In this document: positions 46,993-60,629 of the stretch, piece by piece
Layout: each line of letters begins with the position of its first letter
How positions within the stretch are numbered: position 1 is the stretch's first letter
Origin: Tipula vernalis
Taxonomy: Eukaryota; Arthropoda; Insecta; Diptera; Tipulidae
DNA: 64,000 nucleotides
Direction: 5' to 3'
NCBI GenBank assembly: GCA_958295665.1
Contig: OY282560.1
Coordinates: 310,353,236 to 310,417,235 of the forward strand
Notes under the pieces: model-generated
What the model was told of the DNA's origin: nothing
Seen by the model: only the letters and a program-made list of their open reading frames with translations
Database searches by the model: none
Translations under genes and position numbers: made by a program

Positions 46993-49515
46993 TGTAACGA
47001 TTCGGTTAACAAAAATAATTATTTTTTTTTCTCTCAACTTTATTGAATCGTGAATTATATACTACTTGTGATGACAGATTGACAGCTTATTGGCTGCTTT
47101 CTGTGAAAAATACTTCACACTCAGTAATCAGTCATTGCACTGTAATTGTCGATTGGAGGTAGCGAGAAAGCACTACCTATCGGAATAAAATAAAGCTGTA
47201 ATACCATAGAAAAAATTAGCATCAGCGCTCGCAGAACGACTGAAGTATGGTATAGTGGAATTTTTTTGAAGTTTTTATGCATCAAATATTTTTTGTCTAA
47301 AATCACGGTTCCAATCGTTAATGGATAGTGGTTGGTAGGGATGACTTACGCAAAATTCGCGGTAAAAAAATAAAATAAAAGGAAAAGAAAAAAACGAAAC
47401 GAGCGTCATGGCTGGTCTCCACTTGTATATTTTTCTCTTGACAAAAAATAAATGACAAACGGCTCGTGACATTTTTTGTACAACTACTAACATAAAGAAT
47501 ATAACTAATTTCTCTCTTTGAGAATAAGAAAAAAATTTGAATTTGGTTCGTTTTTCGAATAATACAATTTTTTCGCATATTACTTTTGTATTCCACAATT
47601 TATTATTTATGTTTTATTTTAATAACAAAAATTTTATTATATTTTGACCTAAAATTCATTAAAAGGACAAAATTTTGTGAAAAAAGAATGAAAATTTCAT
47701 TTTATTTGTTAAAATATTCAACATGAAATGACATGAAATTGAGCATAAAATACAATTTATACTCAAATGGCACAACGTCACGACAAAAATATTGAATATT
47801 CTGATCTTTTCCTCTCTTGACAAAATTTCAATGCGCATGCTCAAATCCATTTTTGTGTATGTATTTTGGAAAATGTACTAAAAATTGTCATGAGGAAAAA
47901 AATGAACTAGATTTATTTTTTTGTCAAGAGAAAAATACGAAAGTGGAGACCAGCCATCAGTCAACATAGCGATTTTAGCGAAGTATTTTGTATTCGTTCT
48001 CGTCAAAAAAAAAGCGAGATAGTTTTTTTCCATTGTGTGTTCTAAATAAAATGGATGTGAATTATTTATTATAAAACATTTTTTTTTTCTCTCGTTCCAT
48101 TTGTTTTTTTGTATTTTAAATTAACAAAGAATTATTTAAAAAAAAACAAAAGAAAAACTAAAATAGACTGGACGCACCGAAAATGTTATATGATTTTTTT
48201 TTTTGAGTTATCGTAGAATATAACCAATTAAAAGACAATTTTTGTATTTGGCATCGTACTTAAACCGCGTTGGACGCGTGAAAAATTCTGTGAAACAAAA
48301 TTACATAAAATTAAAATAACTATTGTATATAACAACCGTGTGTTACTTGGGGGAACGTTGATTGTCGGGTGATTCTCCTTGCGATTGGTGTTGTGAAGCC
48401 TGGAGGTGGGAGCCGTGGGTGCGCGTGATTACGAAAAAAGAAAAAAAATATTGTTTGTGAGCTGCTTACGATTAACATGGTGATCTCTACGGTAAAATAC
48501 TGTTTCTGAGCTGTTTACGGTAAAAAATATTTCATGAGCTGTTTACGGTAAATCTATTGATTTGGTAGCTGTTTACGGTCAAGGTTCTATTACGATACCG
48601 GTTAAAATACTGTTTGGTGAGCGGTCTACGGTTAGAGGTGAATATAAATTTGACCACTTCGTGCTACGCAATATAACTGGAGATAAGTGTGTAGAACAAG
48701 CATTAATCGGATAACATCAAGCAGCATATCGTGGAGTGCAGCAGTGGGCGATGTTGAGGGTCGTCAACAGCTATAGAACAGCACGACAAGGGTATAAAAA
48801 AATTTTAGATTGTAAGAGGAAAAATTTGTTTATATATATATATATATGGGTGATTATTATTATTATATTTGTTCATAATCAAATTTTGTTGTTGTTTTTT
48901 TTTTGCTCTACATAACACTGTGACACAGGGGAGGGCAAAAACAAAAAAAGAAATTTTCATTGTTTATTTCCAGATTCCAGTGGCGGGTTCAAAGAGCTCA
49001 ATGGACTCTACACGGGATGCGCGTCAAGTTTAAAAAAAATTCAACGGGAAAAGGAACTTTCCTTTTTATGGTGTTATATTAAGGGGAAGGTGACTAAAGA
49101 CGAGAACAAAACGAAACAGAAAAAAAAAAATAATAATAATTGTTAATTACCAAATTGTAATTTAGTAATTTTTTTTTATTATTAAAAAAATATATTTAAA
49201 AATTTGTTAATGGGATACTGAAAAGAATGATGTGTCGTTAATTTTTTTGTTGTGTTCGGCGGGGTTGGCAGACGTTGAGCTAACGTCGCAGACGTAGGTA
49301 TGAATATTAACATCTAGCAGTTTTTAGGTCTTGCGAGACACCACCAACGGGACCCATCCTCGACTGAGATATAGCCGCAAACGCTGCAGGTGGTGATTGC
49401 AAGATGTTCTGGCTACGAGAGACGACACGTGTGAACCGAATCGTGACAGCGGGACAAGAGTCTTACTTCAGCTGTTCAGCCGCGTGATATATATAACTGG
49501 TCTTATCTCGTAACA
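46993..49515 (+). repeat. 3' LTR (carries MITE B)
   Basis: Same ends as the 5' LTR. Without the 548-bp insertion it is 1,975 bp. Visible differences from the 5' LTR are a 5-bp A/T repeat change near 47370, one G/A change at about 48428 and TA-repeat length near 48840. Confidence 0.95.
47409..47956. mobile_element. MITE B inside the 3' LTR
   Basis: 548 bp with inverted termini of about 45 bp, beginning TGGCTGGTCTCCACTT and followed by TTTTTCTCTTGACAAAAAA with a small indel between arms. TCA flanks it on both sides and the 5' LTR is the empty site. The interior is AT-rich with no ORF. It is unrelated in sequence to MITE A. Confidence 0.92.
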
Positions 49516-49519
49516 CCTT

Positions 49520-50830
49520 CTCCCTCTAAGTGATAATCGTCTTATATGGATTGACTGTGTCCAACGCAAAGGACCAAAGGCTCACCACCACACTCCACCA
49601 AAAACGCACAACTGCCCACGAACCCCACTATCACCTTCAACCTATAAATACAATTCCTTGAACCTAGCCCTTATTCCATTTATCAAAGGGATCTAACAAA
49701 AACCTACAAGCCATCTATCCCTCGGTCTTAAACTTGTACCATGTAAATCCATAACCGAAAAACTGCCACTCACACCGAATCCTAGAGACCCCATTGCTCA
49801 TACCCGCATGAAAAATAGCAGAATTTGCAGTCTGTTTTCCAGTCAAAGAACTCTCGAGTGCCTGAAAACAATCAGTACAAAAAAGGTAGCCACCAACAAA
49901 GCGGGCCCTATATTCCGATTTATTCCTCTGCGAGTCCTCTGCGGCTTGGCCAAACCTCATTGAAGAGGAGGACTACCACCGAATAAGGCCTCCACCAACC
50001 GAAGACGAGATCAAATTAACGATCCAACACATAAGATCCGGAACAGCTCCCGGCAAGAATGGGATTCGAACTGGACATTATAATTCATGCACTTTGATCC
50101 ATCCATCGACTGGATGAATATTTGCATTTACCGTCAATTTGCACTTATCAAGCTGCCTTTCTAACCAATCAGTCTACTGAAAACCATATGTTCACCATCC
50201 GTCGCGTTCCCGACAAAGAATGGTGTGCGGGGCATCTGGTATACATAACCTCGATTGACCTGGCGAAAGCTTTTGACACAGTTGACCTAAATGTAGTGGC
50301 CAATTGCCTACGACAGTACAACTAACAGTTGGTCACCTTATCATCAAGGCATGTTTGTGGGAGCACACTTCCATTAAATGGTTTAATGTATACACGTCCA
50401 AGATTAAAAAGAACAAAGGAGTCAAACAGGGGTGTCCACTCTCCTCCCGAAATTTTAACTTTATTCTAAACGAAGTAATATTGACCATTGCCGATCAGTT
50501 CCTCGAACTTCCCCGCTTATTCTTGCTTACGCCGATGACATCATTCTCATAACCCGCAACATCGCAGCTTTAGAACCCGTCCTCAAGGAACTAATCGATG
50601 CGCCCTGGAATCTGATGGCCTAAAAATCAACCCTAAAAAATGCACCACACTTATCTGAGATCCACATTCGCTATCGATTGTCCCCTCTAGCATAGTTTCA
50701 GCTGGTATTACTTTAACCCGTTTCGAATTACTGCGGTATTTGGGCCTACCTACCCTCATGTCTAAATCGACCATTGACCAACCGAACTAGATGTCGTCAG
50801 ACAATTGGAATCGTCCGGCAAATGCAACTT
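49520..50830 (+). mobile_element. Non-LTR retrotransposon (LINE), reverse transcriptase part
   Basis: Continuation of the LINE at 37890-38427 after the LTR element. RT landmarks appear across shifted frames: YQAAFLTNQSTENHM at about 50149, ITSIDLAKAFDTVD at about 50247, GVKQGCPLSSRNFNFILN at about 50422 and catalytic AYADDIILI at about 50525. Stops and at least one deletion (after CLRQYN, about 50325) disable it. The clade is not certain. Confidence 0.8.
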
Positions 50831-52847
50831 TTTATCAACAGAATTATTATTTGTCACCGGCATTATTTCTCCAAACTACCAGTTAAACTGCGCTGCCTGG
50901 AGAACGCTGGCTGTTGGTGGGTGGTTGATGAGTTGGTTCAGGAGCATTTGTGTGTTTTGCGTAGTTATAAATTTCCATTACATTTCATCAATATATTGTC
51001 GGTTTATTCGGTTTAAAACCGACTATGGTATAGCATAGGGTGTTGTCCTGTTTAGCTTTTGTACTATCGGTGGTGTAAAGACAGTAAAAATTGAGCCGAG
51101 TTTTGGGTTGGGGCAGGGTTAACTAGATGTTCCGTGTTTTGTGCGTGTCAGTGCTGAAAGGCTGTGGTCATCATTGGGTTTTTTTTGCTTTGGGATGGTG
51201 GATGTTTTATAAACAGGTTGTTGGGGAGTTTAGTGTTAGTCTGGAACGATGTTGTCTTGTGAAGACTGTTTCATTGTATTTTAGTCTATGTATGCTGCTG
51301 GCATAGTGGGTACTGAATGGGTCTTGTGGTTGTTTTTGTTGTACAATGAGGGCCATTGATGCGGGATTGCATGCTCGGGGGTCGTACATCCAAACCAATT
51401 AATCAAAGTTGTTCCAGAATTTCTGGCTGGGTTTTGGTGTTTGGAAGTAGCCGGAAACTTGTGGTGGTGCGGAGCAGTACGGAATTGCTGATATAAAATT
51501 CGTTGAACTACGTTGAACGAAAAAGCCAATTATAAGTCCTACATTTTGAAAGAAGCACTAATCCAGTTTTCTACTTAATTCATGGTTGCTGCTGAGTTTT
51601 ATACCCAATTGATATTCGATAGAGTTCAGAATCAAGAGATGTGTTTTATGACATATTTTACAGGGCCGAGCATTAGGTACCAAAATAATCAGCCACACAT
51701 ACATAATTTGTGGGGCCTAGATCCAATTTCGACAACAAAAAAACGGTTTTCATTAAAATGATAACATTTTAGGAAAATACATAACACAACCCATGTCTAA
51801 ATAATTTATATGGGTTGGTATCATGGGCCACCTATATATATATATATTAAAAATCAATTTGCCTCAAAACTTTTCCGGTACGACTCGTAAATAAAATGTA
51901 ATCGCCACCCAACTCTTAACCATTGAAATCGTGTTATCTATATTTATATGTAATCGATATAAACACATACAGATGCATCAGGCCTAATGGAACTAAATTG
52001 AGACACGATTCTAAGATACTCGTGTATACACACGTACCTTAATAATCGTTTAAATCTTTCCAGTTTTGATGTTTATAAACACGGAGGGATTGAGTATAGC
52101 TGATGCTAAGAAGAAATACAAAAATTGGAAAATTTATTAAAAATTTACAGAAGTACAACACCATAGCCCTATAAAATATGTAACCGACATTTTGTTGTGC
52201 CACTCAAGAAATTTTTTATTTATGTTGTTGTTAGCATTTTTAGGAACTTAGCAACATATTGTGTCTTGTACCTTTACCGGCATATTTAGGAAGAAAAAAT
52301 ATCGACTGTCATAACCAGTTAGATGCTTTTCCGGAAAATTTATGTTCTTACATATGTATAGGATGATTTTCATAAATTATGATTTCCAAGAATTGAAATG
52401 GAAAATATTTTTTTGTGTTAGAAGATTATATTTGCTGCTACAAACAAATATGCTTATTGGAATCAATATTTGTACAAATTTGTTTGTATTTTCATGGAAA
52501 ATTGTATTGACTGTTGGTTGCATGGGCCGATAATCAATAATCTAATAAATTTTGTTGCCAAATGATTTCAGGCTGCAGGTACCTCTATTTTTAAAATCTT
52601 CACTATAAACACTTATACTTTACATATTAAACTCCACTAACGCTCATAGTAAGGTTCCTCTCAAGTGCCAGAACAAGTCACACTACAAAAAAAAAAATGA
52701 TTAAATCTGAGAAATACCATAGAGCCTTCTAAGACAAGGGCTACCATCAGTGGTTTCAGATAAGTCCAAATTGTATTTAATTATGTCCCAATAATTTTTT
52801 GTGACTTTCCTTTCTTATGTTTTTAGGTGCTGCAGACGATCAACAAC
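50830..52847. other. No gene recognised
   Basis: The first 600 bp may be the LINE's 3' end. The rest is AT-rich with a (TA)n run near 51834-51850 and an A-rich run near 52686-52697. ORFs such as 51281-51529 minus are Pro/His/Asn-rich without motif. Confidence 0.35.
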
Positions 52848-52879
52848 ATTCTCCGGCCTAACTATCTTCTTGTTCTGGA

Positions 52880-53331
52880 AGTTTACATATTTTTACAATG
52901 GGTCGCTTTAAAATCGAAGTTGATGTTTTTAGTGTGACGACCCTTACTGTACCGCAATCATTAGTCAAGTATTTTGCCAAGCGCCCATTTGTAGGATGTC
53001 AGATTATTCTCTGTGATTAGTACGACATCCTCAATGTTGACATTTTCGTGTAGTTTTCGCCAATTATTTCTTTGTTGAAGGTTGTGAAGGTATTGTTTAT
53101 ACGGCTCGTGCTGCGTATAATCGCCTGGAGTAAAATTGCCTCGATCTGACTTAGTAAAGTAGCCATCTCTTCAAACGTTAAATGGGTGTTGAAAGTACAT
53201 TTAATAAGTTGAGTCTTGACAGACTTGGCTGCGGCTTGGAATGAAGTGCCACCTCGGAAATACATTTGTATACCTCATTCAGCGGTCGCTTTGATCCAAC
53301 AAAATTTGAGCCGTTGCCACTGTAGATAGGT
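52880..53331 (-). pseudogene. BEL/Pao integrase, C-terminal half
   Basis: Reads IYSGNGSNFVGSKRPLNEVY (second catalytic Asp replaced by Gly where SDNGSNF is usual), then AAAKSVKTQLIKCTFNTH with LTFEEMATLLSQIEAILL, and downstream the GTVRVVTLKT tail. It joins to the part at 56049 across the Polinton, and the reading continues through the 6-bp duplication. Confidence 0.85.
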
Positions 53332-53384
53332 GCTGGTAGTAGAGATATTAGGCCGGTTCTGGCGCTGTTTTTGATCAAAATAGT

Positions 53385-53890
53385 GACCGTCGGGAATTCG
53401 GTGTATTCATTCAGGGGAAACGCAACATCTTGAATTTTAGAACATTTACGATAGATGGCAGCAATCAAAGGTTTAGTTTTAGGTGGAAAATAGTTAAATC
53501 AAAATGGCGGCTGTCGTGAATTCGCTACGCATATGGAACACCAAATAGTATTCATTCAGTATAGTTTTAGGCGGAAAATAGTTTAATCAGAATGGCGACC
53601 GTCGGGAATGCAGTGTATTCATTTAGGGGAAACGCAACATCTTGATTTTTAGGGCATTTACGATAGATGGCAGCATTCAAAGGTATAGTTTTAGATAGAA
53701 AATAGTTTAATCAAAATGGCGGTCGTCGGGAATACGTTACGGATTTGGAATACAAATAGTATTCATTCAGGGGAAACGCAACTTTTATAGCATTGACGCT
53801 AGATGGCAGCAATCACAGGTATATTTTTAGGCGGAAAATAATTTAATCAAAATGGCGGCCGTCGAAAATTAACTACGGATTTGGAACACC
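53385..53890 (+). repeat. Tandem sub-repeats in the left end of the mini-Polinton
   Basis: Four to five units of about 85-135 bp, each running CGTCGGGAAT..., TATTCATTCAGGGGAAACGC, GATAGATGGCAGCA, AGGCGGAAAATAGTTTAATC and ending AAAATGGCGGC. The inverse of two or so units is present at 55716-56010 at the other end. Confidence 0.85.
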
Positions 53891-53894
53891 AATA

Positions 53895-55715
<1,821 letters not shown>

Positions 55716-55720
<5 letters not shown>

Positions 55721-56010
55721 GAATTCTCGACGGCCGCCATTTTGATTAAACTATTTTCCGCCTAAAACTAAACCTGTGAATGCTGCCATCTAGCTAAATG
55801 CTCTAAAAGTTGCGTTTCCCCTGAATGACTACAATTTGGTGTTCCATATCCGTAGCGAATTCACGACGGCCGCCATTTTAATTAAACTATTTTCCGCCTA
55901 AAACTATATTTTTGAATGCTGCCATCTATCGTAAATGTTCTAAAATTCAAGATGTTGCGTTTCCCCTGAATGAATACACCGAATTCCCGACGACCAATAT
56001 TTTGATCAAA
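55716..56010 (-). repeat. Tandem sub-repeats in the right end of the mini-Polinton
   Basis: Inverse orientation of the 53385-53890 units (GCCGCCATTTT, TTTTCCGCCTAAAACTA, TGCTGCCATCTA, GCGTTTCCCCTGAATGA). About two units are visible, so the two ends have gained or lost units independently. Confidence 0.85.
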
Positions 56011-56048
56011 AAATGCGCCAGAACCGGCCTAATATCTCTACTGCTGGT

Positions 56049-56551
56049 GTTCCTCTTCTCGACACAAATCTTTTTAAAGTTGCAGTAAAGGCATCAGTTG
56101 TAAGGTCACTTACAACCGGTACATGAATAGCTTTTGTTGCCATACAAATAAATAGCCCTTGATGAATTTGGCGCCTCTTTTTTTTTGGACGCTTTTTGTA
56201 CTGGACCCGCATAATCCACTCTGCATGATGTGAATGATTTTGCTGATTTTAATCTCGCTGTCGGTAAATCTCCCATCAGCTGCTTTGAGGATGTAAGCTG
56301 CTTCTTCCTCCAACTATTCAGTATTGTTGTCTGGTTAGCTGGAATGTTAACGGTGGATCCGGAGGTACGCTTTGCTTATGTATGTACCATATAATTGCAC
56401 GACTAAATACATGACCATTTCGTAATATTATCGAATGCTTGTAATCGTACGGGCAATCCGAAAGCCTCAGCCTACGTCCAACTCTCAAAATTCCCTTAGC
56501 GTCTATAAACGGTTCCAAGGATAATATGTCGCTGCTTTTGGTAATATCCAT
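56049..56551 (-). pseudogene. BEL/Pao pre-integrase and integrase N-terminal half
   Basis: FIDAKGILRVGRRLRLSDCP and KHSIILRNGH are the conserved stretch before the integrase core in BEL/Pao. Downstream come FICMATKAIHVPVVSDLTTD and FTATLKRFVSRRGTPAV in another frame. The sequence stops at the Polinton's edge at 56042. Confidence 0.85.
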
Positions 56552-56879
56552 TTTTTTTTGTAAGCAATCATTGTCGCTACACTTTTTGATGATGCTACTT
56601 CTTAACCTCTGTGTCGGTATCGATTACGTCTATTTGCCGCTGCATGTTAAGAACCCAAATTTTGTATTTCCTTTGGTCTTATGCTTGCTGTCCTCATTGT
56701 TAATTCCTTTTATTGGTGATGCAAACATATATTAAGCCTGTTACAACCATTTCGGACCATGCCACCATAGTTTAACGTTGAAAACTCTCGAGTATTCTAA
56801 TATAATGCGGCGTTTTTTAGCTTTGGAGGCTCCAGATTGGAGCCATCATCAAGATTTAGTTTAAATTAGCAAATATCAT

Positions 56880-57390
56880 CAGCAGAATTCCATTGAATCC
56901 CTAATATTTTTGTTTCTATTGAGCTATGAAAACTCGATCACTTTTCTCTTCGTAATGTCAGGTATATTCGATTTCCATTTTCTGATCTTAAAACCTCCAG
57001 ATAGCAATACTTCGGTGATCTCCCTTTTTAGTTGCTGGTTTTCTTTAATCGGCCCCGGAAATAAAATCGTCTACATAAAAATCCTCTAAAATATAATATA
57101 CTGTCGTAGCCTATTTGCTGTAAATTCTTAACTGCCAACAATGGTGAACTGGCCAATCCAAAAATAACGGTATTGAGCTTTTAGTGCTTGAGTTCGCTCG
57201 GTGGTTCATTTCTTCTCAATATTCGCTGAAAATGCGTGTCTTTTTCAGCAACTAAGACTTGGTTATACATTATTTCGATATCGTCGGTTAACACTACCTT
57301 GTAACTCCTTATATTCACCTGAGCTACTCCACTTACAATGTTACTATCGGTAATCTCAGTAATATTTTGGACAATAATGACAGACATAAC
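56880..57390 (-). pseudogene. BEL/Pao reverse transcriptase remnant
   Basis: The frame 57181-57387 starts in the RT palm (QVNIRSYKV..LVAEKDTHFQRIL), and the following bases on the minus strand give LASSPLLAVKNLQQIGYD, then the YVDD catalytic box followed by a stop. Frame changes occur near 57080-57110. Confidence 0.8.
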
Positions 57391-57399
57391 AAACCTATT

Positions 57400-57795
57400 G
57401 TTCTGCCATTTGACTAAGACAATATCACCATCTCGGTTAGTAATTTCTTCTGCGGTTCCACGTCCTTGCGTTTTCTCATTGTTGTGTCGGTACTAAAGTG
57501 AGGGTTGTTAAAGGTAGGTTGAAAAATAATTACCGTTAAAATATCAATAACTTCAAAAATCTTTCGAGAAAAATGTTGAGCAATCTAATGAAATTTCTCA
57601 CTTAAATCTGCCAAATTTTATTTGCAACGAGTTATTGGTGATTCGATACTAACTCACTGAGATTGAAGGTATTTTAAATTCTCGACCGTTAATTGGGCAA
57701 TCTGGTACAAAATTGCCTGAATGTGACGTGAGTCACAGGAAACCTTCTTATTTATTACATTGACGGATGTTAGTACATGAATCAACATTTATGGA
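57400..57795. other. No gene recognised
   Basis: Between the left limit of the minus-strand BEL RT and the plus-strand BEL scrap. AT-rich, no readable motif. Confidence 0.35.
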
Positions 57796-58090
57796 AGCGA
57801 TGGTATCTCGAATATATCACGTCTGTTGAACAAAAATCAAAGTGGTAGAAACCAAATTCGATAATAAATTTAAATGACATCGTTGTTATTAAAGAAGATC
57901 TCCGTGAATAGATGGCTGCTTGGAAAAATATCGAAATGCATTCTGGATCCGATGGCCTCATTCGAGTGGTCACTTTAAAAACAAATACCGGCGAGCTGAA
58001 GAGACCCCTTACAAAAACTTTTCGGCTTCCTGTTCAAAGCCGGTGGAATGTTCGTATACTTATTTACAAAATACAAAGGTGCTGAAAACT
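57795..58090 (+). pseudogene. Second BEL/Pao scrap, integrase C-terminal domain
   Basis: Plus strand across two frames: RWYLEYITSVEQKSKW, NDIVVIKEDL, then MAAWKNIEMHSGSDGLIRVV, TLKTNTGELKRPLTKTFRLP. This is the standard end of BEL/Pao pol (WxxEYLxxLQxRxKW ... GxVRVVTLKT ... KRPxxKxxxLP). It is in the opposite orientation to the 52848-57400 element and diverged from it, so it is a separate insertion. Confidence 0.8.
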
Positions 58091-58309
58091 CATGAGACGA
58101 TCAGAACTTCGGCCTCGATTGATGCAACTCACAAATCAATACCGAAATGTACCTCTTAAGTCAATCTTCAGCTTAACCTCCAACTCAACCTTTCTCTCAA
58201 TCGCAATACAATCCTAAGCGCAATCACCAAATTAACTAATTGGACATGCGCCGCAATATTGAAACTACTAACGGTAGTGCAGAGTTTTGGTATTAGAAAA
58301 ATTCCATTA

Positions 58310-58655
58310 AAAAATGGACAAGTTCTATACTAACTGCCCATACTCCAGAATTTCATCTAAAAATAATTTTAGAATCCCAATACTAGTCTATAAATCAAAT
58401 ATCATCATAATTGATTGAGAAATAGGCAAGTTGCCTAATATTTGGCCATATTCCAGAACTTCATCTAAAAATCATTTTAGAATCCCATTTCCAATGCACG
58501 TGTCAAATTTCATCATAATCGATTGAGAAATAGGCAAGTTCTATGATACTTGGCCATATTCCAGAATTTCTTCCAAAAATCATTTTAAAATCCCATTTCC
58601 ATCGCGGAAGTCAAATTTTACTAAAATCCGTTAAGAAATAGATAAGTTCCATCCT
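58310..58655 (+). repeat. Tandem repeat, period about 108 bp, three copies
   Basis: The words CCATATTCCAGAATTTCATC, AAAATCATTTTAGAATCCCA, ATCATAATCGATTGAGAAAT and AGGCAAGTTCTAT recur at a spacing of about 107-110 bp. Copies are diverged by roughly 10-20 percent. Downstream sequence (CAAATCGGTCAAGTCGTGTGG, then CAGACGGACGGACA at about 58925) resembles common insect transposon-associated repeats. Confidence 0.8.
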
Positions 58656-58659
58656 ATTT

Positions 58660-59935
58660 GGTCATTCATTTAATTTGCTAAAGGTTCAATTTGAGGTTTG
58701 AGATATTAACAGTTTGTTTCAAGTTTGGTTCAAATCGGTCAAGTCGTGTGGATTTGTTTAAATATCAAACATTTATGCTGTACATACATACAAACCCTCA
58801 CTTTATTTTATAGATTGCTCAACTGCTCACTAAACAGTGGTCAAACACCATCTCAACCCCAATTCAACCGAGATACCATGAGTACAGACATCCAGACATC
58901 CAGACATTCAGATTCAGATATCCAGACAGACGGACGGACATTTTTTTTTATTTTAGACTCAGGGGACTTTCAAAACGGAGAGAAAAGTGGTTTTGGACCA
59001 ACCCCTTTGGTCTTTTTAGACCGAAGTAAAACCTATTTAAATCATGCAATATTTGGTCAAACACGGATTGAAAAGTGGAAGGTGCACTTTTGACTCTGAA
59101 TGGTAAACGAGTGTATAACCCCTTATGATTATGTAAAGTTAATAACCGGCGTGAAACTTCTCGTAGCCTTTAGCCGTAAATACGTTCCACTCAAGTCTAT
59201 GACACAAAATACTTTAGCAAATAGGTCATCTATTTGAGGCAATCGGTAATGTTCAGTTTGCGCGAAACGATTTATTATAACCTCAGTCAATACATAGATG
59301 AATGCTATCATTAAACTTCGGCACTATCACCACGGGTGAAGCCCATTCGCTAATTTTCACTGCAACTAATATACCTGCATTTTATAATAGCAACATTTTT
59401 TGACGTTTGATCTGATCCAGATCAGTTCATGTCCCATGAAACGACACCAAAATGCGAAAAACAAACCAACACCAAATTTCAATCTTCTGTCTCGTTTCGT
59501 TTTGAATCTGTCTCTTCATACTCGTACTGCATTCATCATATTCTTTGTCGCTTTACAAAATATTGTTCAACTACGTGCACGGCTTGTGAAGTATTGGAGT
59601 AGTCCCTGGTAAAAAAAAAAATTGTAAAGGGTTCCGCAGCGGTTGAATGTACGTTTGGACAAAATCATTTGGACGTAATTTTTCCTATACCGGGTAATTT
59701 TTTTTGCCTGATACTATTCTATTCATGATAGATGGCGCTGTTATTGACGATATTCTATTTTGTTCGATTTCTCCTACTGCGAACCTACGCAAACGAAATT
59801 GGTCGTCAAAAATCTATTCATTTTGCAAATTTCGAATAACTGGGAAAAGGGTGCTTAATTTACATGAGTCCCCTCGCTTCATCATTTTTTTCTGCAATAC
59901 GTCTGCAATACCATATAACAAATAATTCGAATATG
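58660..59935. other. No gene recognised; possible leader of the chimeric gypsy element
   Basis: No convincing ORF. Sequence just before 59936 could be leader or LTR of the gypsy element that starts there, but no matching LTR is available in the window. Confidence 0.35.
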
Positions 59936-60322
59936 GCTGAATTAAATGTTAATCTTGCCGTAAAGATAATTCCGGAATTCGACCGCGTACACCAGTTCAT
60001 TTCTTGTTGCGACATAATTTATACCCCATCAAAACGATCAGAAACTAATTCATTTTTAAATATTTTGACAACCCGCCTTAAAGGCAAAGCTTATGAAATT
60101 ATAAAGTATCAAAAAATTACAGGGCTTCAATTGAAAAACGCATTAGAATTACAATTTGATTCTAAACGATCATCAGAAGTAATTCAATTGGAACTATTGA
60201 ATTGTAGGCAGACAAAACGTGAATCAGTTTTTTCATTTGCCAATCGTGCAGAAAAACTTTTATTCGAATTAAACGACAGTACTTTACCTCCAGAAGGTAA
60301 TGATATGGCATACGAAATCTAA
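59936..60322 (+). pseudogene. Chimeric gypsy gag, first part
   Basis: 128 residues in the frame starting at the ATG at 59936, including IIPEFDRVHQFISCCDIIYT and LQLKNALELQFDSKRSSEV, the same capsid landmarks as the element at 15735. The frame ends at 60322 and a frame change leads on to IFQEGLVDLIKI before the MITE. Confidence 0.8.
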
Positions 60323-60410
60323 ATGGCCTATAACAGCTTTACGCATATTCCAAGAAGGGTTGGTGGATTTGATTAAAATTATTGTGAAAGTGTGTTGTTT
60401 TAAGTTTGTA

Positions 60411-60621
60411 TTCCATGAGAAAAATTGACTGACAGTCAAAAAAACCGAAAAGAGAAAAATAATCTGATGCCCCATATAAGAGACAAAGACATCGTTTTTT
60501 ATTTTACAGCAAAATTGTTTTTCTATAAAATAAAAACCGTTGTCTTTGTCTCTTATATGGGGCATCAGATTATTTTTCTCTTTTCGTTATTTTTGACTGT
60601 CAGTCAATTTTTCTCATGGAA
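60411..60621. mobile_element. Palindromic MITE in gag, TA target
   Basis: The 211-bp insert is almost a perfect palindrome. TTCCATGAGAAAAATTGACT and the following 65 or so bases of the left arm are repeated in inverse on the right, with a short AT-rich centre. It is flanked by TA on both sides (60409-60410 and 60622-60623), the signature of Tc1/mariner-type insertion. Gag homology resumes right after it (SNLQNAVTRACDDEALL). Confidence 0.9.
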
Positions 60622-60629
60622 TATAGGCT

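Larger units (their letters stand above)
38432..49515 (+). mobile_element. Near-intact mdg3/Blastopia-like LTR retrotransposon
   Basis: The 11,084-bp element is bounded by direct LTRs starting TGTAACG and ending CGTAACA, with a 4-bp target duplication CCTT at 38428-38431 and 49516-49519. Inside are a primer-binding-like site, a long leader, gag, and pol with protease-RT-RNase H-integrase order. Gag shape and RT/IN motifs point to the mdg3/Blastopia group of Ty3/gypsy. LTRs differ from each other only by one insertion each and a handful of small changes, so insertion was recent. LTR length (about 1.97 kb without insertions) is long for this group. Confidence 0.95.

Noticed and set aside
51281..51529. 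Pro/His/Asn-rich minus ORF as a possible gag or secreted peptide
   Set aside because: No Cys knuckle, signal sequence or neighbouring element gene supports it.
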